A DNA stretch of 64,000 nt from Crossiella equi. Lineage in GTDB: Bacteria; Actinomycetota; Actinomycetes; Mycobacteriales; Pseudonocardiaceae. The stretch's first letter is position 1, and each line of letters opens with the position of its first letter. The notes below the pieces were generated by a model, which searched no databases, was not told the origin of the DNA, and saw nothing but the letters and a program-made list of their open reading frames with translations. Shown here piece by piece: positions 58,192 to 64,000 of the stretch. Location: contig NZ_JAGIOO010000001.1 of assembly GCF_017876755.1 (NCBI RefSeq), positions 62,001 through 126,000 on the forward strand. Reading direction: 5' to 3'. A program made the translations under genes and the position numbers.

Positions 58192-58941
58192 ATGCTCACG
58201 CGCCTGGGACCTTTCCGCTACGTCGCCGCCGCGGTGCTCGCACTGCTGGTGGTCGCGGTCGTGCTGGGCACCCGGAGCACCCCCGGCACCCCCGAACCCG
58301 CCCAGGCCCCCGACCCGACCGCCAACGCCAGCCCCGCCCCGGCGCAGCGGCCGGTGCCCAGCGGTGAACCGGCCAAGGTGATCAACAAGGTGGAGACAGG
58401 CGACCGCGTGGTGTTCCTGACCATCGACGACGGCGCCACCCGCCGCCCGGACATGGTCGACATCCTCAAGCGCAACAACGTCAAGGCCACGTTCTTCCTC
58501 ACCGACCAGTACGTCAGGCAGGACCCCGCCTGGTACAAGGCACTGCGCGACCAGACCGGCGGTTCGATCGAGAACCACACCGCCACCCACCCCAACCTCA
58601 AGGGCAAGTCCCTGGAGGAGCAGCGCGCCGAGATCGGCCCGGTCTCCGACACCTACACCCGCGAGTTCGGCACCCGCCCCACCCTGTTCCGCCCGCCCTT
58701 CGGCAACTACGACGACAACACCCTCAAGGCCGCCGGGGAGGCGGGCGCCAAGTGGGTCGTCTACTGGGGCTCGGAGATCATCGACGGCAAGGTCCACTTC
58801 TCCGGGCCCAAGGAGTTCCGGCCCGGCTCCATCGTGCTCATGCACTTCCGGCCCACCTTCGAGAAGGACGTCCAGGCCTTCCTGGACCAGGCCCGCGCCA
58901 ACGACCTGACCCCCGCACTGCTCAGCGACTACCTGAAATGA
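58192..58941 (+). CDS. secreted polysaccharide deacetylase (CE4)
   Basis: A 249-residue exported enzyme. One N-terminal transmembrane anchor is followed by a Pro/Ala linker and a NodB domain with all CE4 motifs: TIDDG (metal and base Asp), HTATHPNL (the two His ligands), RPPFGNYD and LMHF. It removes acetyl groups from peptidoglycan or a related polymer. The ATG of the LCP gene downstream lies just beyond its stop, so both form an envelope operon. Confidence 0.93.
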   Translation: MLTRLGPFRYVAAAVLALLVVAVVLGTRSTPGTPEPAQAPDPTANASPAPAQRPVPSGEPAKVINKVETGDRVVFLTIDDGATRRPDMVDILKRNNVKATFFLTDQYVRQDPAWYKALRDQTGGSIENHTATHPNLKGKSLEEQRAEIGPVSDTYTREFGTRPTLFRPPFGNYDDNTLKAAGEAGAKWVVYWGSEIIDGKVHFSGPKEFRPGSIVLMHFRPTFEKDVQAFLDQARANDLTPALLSDYLK

Positions 58942-58955
58942 CGAGGAAGCACCCC

Positions 58956-60146
58956 ATGCGCACCCGACGACTGCTGACCGGAGCCGGGAAGGCCGGACTG
59001 GCCCTGGTCTCCGTCGCCGCGCTCACCGCCACCGCCGCGGGCTGGTACACCTACCAGCGCGCCGCCCAGGACCTGGCCACCGACAACGTCATCACCGACG
59101 AGGCCGGTCAGCCGGTGCTGCCCAAACCGCCGGGCACCGACACCAACATCCTGCTCGTCGGCGTGGACTCCCGCACCGACGCCCAGGGCCGTCCGCTCTC
59201 CCGCGAGGTGTTGGACGCCCTGCAGGCCGGGGAGGCAGGCGGCGAGCAGAACACCGACACCATGATGCTCGTGCACGTCCCGGCCGACCCCACCAAGAAG
59301 GCCTTCGCCGTCTCCCTGCCGCGCGACTCCTACGTCGACATCGCCGGGGGCTTCGGCAAGCACAAGCTCAACTCCGCCTACGCCCGAGCCAAGGTCGCCG
59401 CCGCCAAGACCGCCCGCGGCCAGGGCAAGGACAACGCCACCGTGGAGAAGGAGTCGGTCACCGCCGGGCGCAAGAACCTGATCACCACCGTCGCCAAGCT
59501 CACCGGCCTGACCGTCGACCACTACGCCGAGATCAACCTCTACGGCTTCTCCGAGATCACCAAGGCCGTCGGCGGCATCCCGGTCTGCCTGAACAAGCCC
59601 GTGCGCGACGACTTCTCCGGTGCGAACTTCCCCGCCGGGCAGCAGGTCCTGGAAGGGGTGGACGCGCTGAAGTTCGTCCGCCAGCGCCACGGCCTGCCCG
59701 CCGGTGACCTCGACCGCGTCCGCCGCCAGCAGGCCTTCCTGGCCGGACTGGCCAACCGCGTCCTGTCCGCCGGGACGCTGACCGACCCGGGCAAGGTGCA
59801 GGGCCTGGTCGACGCGCTGACCCGCTCGGTCGTGCTCGACCAGGGCTGGGACCTGCTCGGCTTCGCCGCCCAGGTGCAGGGCCTGACCGGCGGCCGCATC
59901 CAGTTCCAGACCATCCCCACCCTGCGCGCCAACCTCGCCACCCCCGGCGACGGCGTCGCGGTGGAGGTCGACCCGGCCAAGGTCAAGGCCTTCGTGCAGA
60001 ACCTGCTCACCGGTGACGCCACCCCGCCGGTGGCCGCGGGTGGCGGCTCCGCCGGGGGAGCACCGGTGGGCCGGGTCAAGCCGGTGGCCAACACCAACTC
60101 CGCCCAGCAGCCCCTCGACGCCTCCGGGATCCCCTGTGTCAACTGA
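58956..60146 (+). CDS. LCP family cell wall polymer ligase
   Basis: A 396-residue LytR-CpsA-Psr protein. TM near residues 10-30 and the LCP domain with VGVDSRTD, LPRDSYVDI, the NSAYA and VDHYAEIN segments and VRQRHGLPAGDLDRVRRQQ motif. LCP proteins attach teichoic-like or arabinogalactan polymers to peptidoglycan. The start at 58956 has GAGGAAG upstream; an ATG overlapping the deacetylase stop at 58938 is an alternative. Confidence 0.93.
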   Translation: MRTRRLLTGAGKAGLALVSVAALTATAAGWYTYQRAAQDLATDNVITDEAGQPVLPKPPGTDTNILLVGVDSRTDAQGRPLSREVLDALQAGEAGGEQNTDTMMLVHVPADPTKKAFAVSLPRDSYVDIAGGFGKHKLNSAYARAKVAAAKTARGQGKDNATVEKESVTAGRKNLITTVAKLTGLTVDHYAEINLYGFSEITKAVGGIPVCLNKPVRDDFSGANFPAGQQVLEGVDALKFVRQRHGLPAGDLDRVRRQQAFLAGLANRVLSAGTLTDPGKVQGLVDALTRSVVLDQGWDLLGFAAQVQGLTGGRIQFQTIPTLRANLATPGDGVAVEVDPAKVKAFVQNLLTGDATPPVAAGGGSAGGAPVGRVKPVANTNSAQQPLDASGIPCVN

Positions 60147-60804
60147 CCAGCGCCCCACCCGCACGCACCGGACCACCCGCCGGGTCCACCGGCGCCGCCT
60201 GGCCGATGCCCGCCGCGCCCACAAGGTGGCCTGGACCGGGCTGCCCTGGTGGGCCACCGTCGCCCTGCCCCTGGCCACCACCGCGCTGGGCGCCTGGCTC
60301 GGCGGGCTCACGCTGCCGATCGGGCTCGCCCTGGGCAGCGTGGCCGCGGCGGCGCTGGCCGACCAACGGGTGCTGTTCACCGCCGCGAGCCAACCGCCCT
60401 TGATCACCACACTCGTGGTGGCCGCCCCCGCCCTCGCGGGAAAACCGCTGCTCACCGTGGTCTCCGACCTCATCGGCCTGTTCCCCTGGCTGGCCGGTAC
60501 CACAGCCGTGGTGATCGTGGTCGCGGTGGTGAGGATGAACCGCACGCGGCGCAAAGCCGTAGTCAGGAGAGCCTCGCTCGGCGCAGTGAACGTGCGTGAG
60601 ACGCGCGTGGGGGCGGGCACGGTCTCCCGGAGCGGGCGGCCGCAGTGGCAGCGTCGAGGCGAAGGGGTGAACGCCGATGAGCTTGAGAGCCCGCCACGCC
60701 CGACGGCTGGCCAGTCTGCTGACCGCGAGATCGGGCGCGTACGTGCTCGTGCGGTACGACCGGTCGGCCCAGCGTTACCAGGTGCAGTGGAGCGGCGGGC
60801 CTGA
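60136..60804 (+). CDS. hypothetical membrane protein with basic termini
   Basis: A 222-residue protein (start GTG 60136, 11 bases inside the LCP gene). Basic N-terminus (RTTRRVHRRRLADARRAHK), then four hydrophobic segments between about 35 and 130, then a long Arg-rich tail. It resembles DUF6542-type actinobacterial membrane proteins, with low confidence. The last 128 bases overlap the small gene at 60677 in another frame, so the C-terminal part may be wrong or the gene may extend only as drawn. Confidence 0.5.
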   Translation: MSTDQRPTRTHRTTRRVHRRRLADARRAHKVAWTGLPWWATVALPLATTALGAWLGGLTLPIGLALGSVAAAALADQRVLFTAASQPPLITTLVVAAPALAGKPLLTVVSDLIGLFPWLAGTTAVVIVVAVVRMNRTRRKAVVRRASLGAVNVRETRVGAGTVSRSGRPQWQRRGEGVNADELESPPRPTAGQSADREIGRVRARAVRPVGPALPGAVERRA

Positions 60805-60898
60805 CCGCCCGCAGATGCGCGCCATGGCCGAGGAGTACTCCGAGGAGGTGGAGGAACTCGACCTGGACCAGCTGGTCTGGCAACGCAGCAGCGGCTGA
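60677..60898 (+). CDS. small uncharacterised protein, copy 1
   Basis: A 73-residue protein: a basic helix (RARHARRLASLLTARSG), strands with VRYDRSAQRYQVQWSGGPD and an acidic tail (EEYSEEVEELDLDQL). It closely resembles the truncated protein encoded at 63732 (VRYDRDLRRYRVVWASGPD), so it defines a small family repeated in this cluster. GAAGGGGTGA precedes the ATG. It is followed at once by the RsbW-like gene; the pair may form a binding complex, an inference. Confidence 0.65.
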   Translation: MSLRARHARRLASLLTARSGAYVLVRYDRSAQRYQVQWSGGPDRPQMRAMAEEYSEEVEELDLDQLVWQRSSG

Positions 60899-60935
60899 GC
60901 CGCTTCCGCCCTCCGCCGCCAGTGGAGGTCCCGAG

Positions 60936-61364
60936 ATGATCGTGCTCAGCCTGGAGATCGGCAGCGACCCGCACCGGCTGCCCGCCGTGGCCGCCGAGCT
61001 GGCACCGGTGCTGGCCCGCCTGTTCCCGCCCGCCCGCGCCGAGGTCCTCGGCCGGGCGGTGCGGGAGGCGGTGGCCAATGCCATCCACCACGGCAACGCC
61101 GCCGACCCGCGTGCCGCGGTCGGCATCACCCTGGCCCTGACCGGCGAGGAGCTGCACATCCACGTCACCGACCAGGGCCCCGGCTTCGTGCCCGCCCCGA
61201 CCCCCTCGGCCTGCCACCCGGCCTCGCTGCTGCGCCCGCACGGCGGCGGCCTGCCGCTGATCCTGGGCGCTGTCGACGGGGTGGACGTCACCCGAGGCGG
61301 TGACCGCTTCCAGTTCACCCTCCGCGCCCGGCTGCCCGTGCCCCGGCAGGACGCCGCGGCGTGA
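60936..61364 (+). CDS. ATP-binding protein, RsbW-like anti-sigma kinase
   Basis: A 142-residue GHKL ATPase domain: N-box EAVANAIHHGN near residue 48, G1 DQGPGF near 82 and G2 GGGLPLI near 107. It matches the RsbW/SpoIIAB family of serine kinases that bind sigma or anti-anti-sigma factors. GGAGGT lies 7 bases before the ATG. A partner sigma factor or STAS protein is not in the window; the SpoIIE phosphatase at 11484 is the only other such component seen. Confidence 0.88.
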   Translation: MIVLSLEIGSDPHRLPAVAAELAPVLARLFPPARAEVLGRAVREAVANAIHHGNAADPRAAVGITLALTGEELHIHVTDQGPGFVPAPTPSACHPASLLRPHGGGLPLILGAVDGVDVTRGGDRFQFTLRARLPVPRQDAAA

Positions 61365-61367
61365 GGC

Positions 61368-62054
61368 TCAGCCCAGCACGCGGGGCGGGGTCCCGGTGCC
61401 GTGCACGCGCAGCGAGTGCGCCCGGAAGGCCTCGGTCGCCAGCCCGGCGAGCACCGGCCTGAGCTCCGGTGGCATGTTCGCGATCGAGTACGCCACCACC
61501 TCGGGCTCGCCCTCGTACATGCACATGCCGAAGACCAGCGGGAACAGCCCGGGATCCAGCGTGGCACCGGCCTCGGCCACCATGGCGTCCCACTCCGCCG
61601 CGGTGACGTGCTGCCCGATCAGCGGCAGCACGTGCCGTTCCTCCAGCTCCAGGTGCTCGGTCAGCAGCGGCAGCAGCCGCTCCAGCACCCCGGCCAGCTC
61701 CAACCCGCGCACCGGGTCGGCGGTGGTGCGCCACGCGGCCAGCGCGGTGCGCAGCTCGGTGTGCAGGTCGTCGATGGCCTGGTGCTGGGACTCCATCGTG
61801 TGCACCAGCGGCGCGACCGCCTGCGGAACCCGGGCCAGCAGTCGCGGCCACAGGTGCCGGTCCTCGGCGCCGTGGTGGTGGTGCAGGACCTCGTCCAGCA
61901 GCTCGACGTGGTCGGCCACGACCCGTGCCCGCGCCACCTCCCCGGCGGGCACGGCGCGCACCAGGTCCGGTGCCAGGCCGAACTCGCGGCGGAAGGCCGT
62001 GTGGATCATGTACATGTCACGCGTGTCGGCCAGTGGCACGCGGGTGGTGGTCAA
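61368..62054 (-). CDS. hemerythrin domain-containing protein
   Basis: A 228-residue protein with the hemerythrin helical bundle: HTAFRREF, HHHHGAEDRHLW, MESQHQAIDDLH and LEHLELEERHVLPLI supply the His/Glu ligands of a di-iron site. The C-terminal 90 residues (GLFPLVFGMCMYEGEPE) are a conserved extension of the actinobacterial type. It may sense or scavenge oxygen, nitric oxide or iron. It is coupled closely (3 bases) to the XRE-deformylase gene upstream. Confidence 0.88.
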   Translation of the reverse strand: MTTTRVPLADTRDMYMIHTAFRREFGLAPDLVRAVPAGEVARARVVADHVELLDEVLHHHHGAEDRHLWPRLLARVPQAVAPLVHTMESQHQAIDDLHTELRTALAAWRTTADPVRGLELAGVLERLLPLLTEHLELEERHVLPLIGQHVTAAEWDAMVAEAGATLDPGLFPLVFGMCMYEGEPEVVAYSIANMPPELRPVLAGLATEAFRAHSLRVHGTGTPPRVLG

Positions 62055-62057
62055 CGC

Positions 62058-63581
62058 TCACATCTCCTTGTACTGCCAGGCCGCCCCGGTGCCCTTGTAC
62101 TCCGCGACCGGGATGGTCTCGGCGCCGGTGCGCATGCGTTCGGGATAGAGCACCCCGTGCAGGTGGTCCACCTCGTGCGCGACCAGCCGCGCCACGCCGT
62201 GGCTGAAGATCGTGATCCGGCGGGCGCCGCTGAGCTCCTGGTGCTCCACGTGCAGCGCCAGCGGCCGGGTGACCAGGCCGCGCACGTCGAAGAAGCTCAG
62301 GCAGCCCTCGTACTGCTCGTCGGTCTGGTCGCCGATCTCGATGATGCGCGGGTTGAACAGCACGATCATGTCCTCGCTGCCCGGTGGCAGCACCAGCGCG
62401 GCGGCCCGGTCGATGCCCAGCTGGTTGGCCGCCAGGCCCATGCCCTTGCCGAAGGTGTGCGCCCGGCAGATCCGGTTCGCGGCGGTGCGCATCTCCGAGA
62501 GCACCCGGCGGGCGTCCTCGGCCTCGTCGGGGAGCACGAACGGGCGGGCCGGGCGGTGCAGCAGCGGGTCCTCGCGCTGGAGGATGCCCAGCGACTGCAT
62601 GACCTGGCTGGGCTGCGGGGTGCTGTCGGTCTCGGCGGGCGGGGCGGCGCGGAAATGCCATTCCAGCCGGTAGCGGGCGTGCATGGGCGGGTCCTCGGTG
62701 GCCCAGGTGTAGACCCGGCGCCCGTTCTCGCGGCGTTCCTCGATGGCGGTGCGGAAGGGCATGGCCTCCGCGGTCATCGAGGTGTGCAGGCCCCACACCG
62801 ACGGCTCCAGCTCGGCCGGGAAGTCCAGCCGCATGGATAGTCGCTTGGTGGGCAGGCGCACCGCGCGCCGGAACCACGGGCCCCACTTGTCGGCCCGCAC
62901 GGTGTAGGTGTACTCGATCCAGGTGCTCTGCCCCGGGTAGAGCGGGAAGTGGCCGCTGTCGTTGGCGAAGAGCAGCCATACCTCCTTGAACGCGTCCCGG
63001 TCGTGCTGGGCCACCCAGTGCATCGGCTCGGCGCGGCCCTCGCCCCACCAGGCGGTCAGGTCCAGCTCCGCCCAGGTCAGCGGGTTGTCGCGGTAGAGCC
63101 GGTTGGACAGCTCCGGGTTGTCCGGGTAGCGGTCCACCGCGATCCGGATCAGGTAGCGGGTGATCGGCTCGGTGCCGGAGTTGACCAGCTTGCGGCGCAT
63201 GGTGGCCCGGTAGTTGCGGCCGTCGAAGTGCAGCGCGGCGTCGTCGTGCTCGACGACCAGGCTGCCCGCGGTCGCGTCCGCGGTGACCTCGGGGCCGGGC
63301 TGGACCAGGCGGATCGTGGCCGGGCGGTTGGCGTCGTAGTCGCGCCAGGCCCGCCGCAGCGCTCCGGCCGCGCGTAATGCCTCGTCAGCGGCCTTGGCGA
63401 ACTCCCGGGAGGGTCGTTCGTGAGCGCTCTCCACCTTCGAGACATAGGACCGGCTGTAGCCCATGGCCCCGGCCAGGGCCGTGCGGGAGAGCCCGCGCAC
63501 GTCACGCCACCGCCGCAGCTCGGCGATGAACGCGTCCAGGTGCACCACGTCCTCGCCCGAGGGCTCCTCGTCAGACACCAC
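62058..63581 (-). CDS. XRE regulator-peptide deformylase fusion
   Basis: A 507-residue three-part protein. An XRE helix-turn-helix lies near residues 15-55 (SRTALAGAMGYSRSYVSKVES), a beta-rich domain of about 240 residues follows, and the C-terminal third is a peptide deformylase with GMGLAANQLG, EGCLSF and HEVDHL, the three zinc motifs. Deformylases remove the formyl group from new proteins; here the catalytic domain is tied to a DNA-binding regulator. GGAGG 8 bases before GTG 63581 supports this start; the frame is open to GTG 63692. It is followed by the hemerythrin gene. Confidence 0.88.
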   Translation of the reverse strand: MVSDEEPSGEDVVHLDAFIAELRRWRDVRGLSRTALAGAMGYSRSYVSKVESAHERPSREFAKAADEALRAAGALRRAWRDYDANRPATIRLVQPGPEVTADATAGSLVVEHDDAALHFDGRNYRATMRRKLVNSGTEPITRYLIRIAVDRYPDNPELSNRLYRDNPLTWAELDLTAWWGEGRAEPMHWVAQHDRDAFKEVWLLFANDSGHFPLYPGQSTWIEYTYTVRADKWGPWFRRAVRLPTKRLSMRLDFPAELEPSVWGLHTSMTAEAMPFRTAIEERRENGRRVYTWATEDPPMHARYRLEWHFRAAPPAETDSTPQPSQVMQSLGILQREDPLLHRPARPFVLPDEAEDARRVLSEMRTAANRICRAHTFGKGMGLAANQLGIDRAAALVLPPGSEDMIVLFNPRIIEIGDQTDEQYEGCLSFFDVRGLVTRPLALHVEHQELSGARRITIFSHGVARLVAHEVDHLHGVLYPERMRTGAETIPVAEYKGTGAAWQYKEM

Positions 63582-63731
63582 GTCGCCCGCCTCCACCGCC
63601 TGAGGCGTGAGTCGGAGTGAGAAGCGCGTGAGTCCACGCACGTCTTCCGCCACCCAGCCCGCCACTGGTCTCCTGACAACCACAGATAGCACACGAACGA
63701 CCGCGCGGAGTATCCGGAAGGACGAGGCGTT

Positions 63732-64000
63732 ATGGAACTAGTCCAGAGGGTGCTCCGCGCGGTGCCCAGCGGGGTGAGCACCATGAGCAGCCGAGCACGA
63801 GCCGCCCGCCGACTGGCGACCCTGCTCTCCGCCCGCGCCGGCGTGCCGGTGTCGGTGCGCTACGACCGGGACCTCCGCCGCTACCGCGTGGTCTGGGCCA
63901 GTGGCCCCGACCAGGCACAGATGCAGACGTTGGCCGTCACCAGCGTCGCCTCGGTGCCTGACTTCGCCGTGACCGACCTGTTCTGGACGAGGACTCCCGC
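63732..64000 (+). CDS. small uncharacterised protein, copy 2, partial
   Basis: The visible 90 residues begin MELVQRVLRAV and continue as SSRARAARRLATLLSARAG and VRYDRDLRRYRVVWASGPD, the same family as the 60677 protein with an added N-terminal helix. GAGG lies 4 bases before the ATG; an in-frame ATG at 63783 matches the start of copy 1. It runs off the window end and diverges from the XRE-deformylase gene, so it may share that regulator. Confidence 0.6.
   Translation, partial: MELVQRVLRAVPSGVSTMSSRARAARRLATLLSARAGVPVSVRYDRDLRRYRVVWASGPDQAQMQTLAVTSVASVPDFAVTDLFWTRTP

Overview
The window is high-GC actinobacterial chromosome, judged from codons that almost always end in G or C and frequent GTG starts. 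The gene set fits a soil actinomycete: a F420-type LLM oxidoreductase, secreted tripeptidyl-aminopeptidase-like hydrolases, a CseA/CseB/CseC-like envelope stress operon, an LCP ligase, many TetR, AraC and SDR genes, a PASTA-less Ser/Thr kinase and an XRE-peptide deformylase fusion. A member of the Pseudonocardiaceae is my best guess, but no marker here proves it. I saw no rRNA, tRNA, CRISPR array, insertion sequence or prophage. No gene-free stretch exceeds 300 bases except 52146-52559, which holds a decayed gene.

Left part (1-13.8 kb): the end of a FAD dehydrogenase, a GlxA-type regulator with an isonitrile hydratase-like partner, a carboxymuconolactone decarboxylase-like protein, an enoyl-CoA hydratase, a secreted family 7 alginate lyase with a discoidin-type domain, an unusual AT-richer gene with a PD-(D/E)XK nuclease signature (5165-6556), a lipoprotein, a degenerate IspH-like protein, a TetR/SDR divergent pair with a clear double operator, and an MFS exporter.

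Signalling block (11.5-18.3 kb): a very large hybrid histidine kinase with an eight-HAMP array (seven near-identical 92-residue units), translationally coupled to an ANTAR-GAF-PAS-SpoIIE phosphatase. Next come an alpha/beta hydrolase-OsmC fusion with an AraC regulator, two secreted peptidase-like hydrolases (one with a TetR), a small protein whose N-terminus recalls effector-associated conflict proteins, a zinc-ribbon TPR protein, and a thiolase below an IclR regulator with a readable promoter.

Middle (28-46 kb): a transmembrane Ser/Thr kinase with a lipoprotein partner, a TetR-DUF6204-SnoaL operon, a monoamine oxidase fused to a cyclic-nucleotide-binding domain, a LysR/SDR divergent pair with a perfect 19-bp operator, a PadR-monooxygenase operon with its own operator, an SDR-TetR operon, an alpha/beta hydrolase relic, a PNPOx protein, a lipoprotein beta-propeller and small secreted proteins. 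Two copies of a 37-41 bp regulatory-looking element sit 5240 bp apart, upstream of 37072 and 42346.

Right part (46.9-64 kb): LLM oxidoreductase, uppP with a hairpin just before its start, a carboxylesterase, a WYL regulator flanked by two decayed genes (one a DinB remnant), an AlkZ/HTH_42 protein with the QxQ motif, a histidine phosphatase, the CseA-CseB-CseC-like operon divergent from a polysaccharide deacetylase and LCP protein (together a cell-envelope neighbourhood), and finally a terminal cluster: membrane protein, two copies of a small uncharacterised family, a RsbW-like ATPase, a hemerythrin and an XRE-peptide deformylase fusion.
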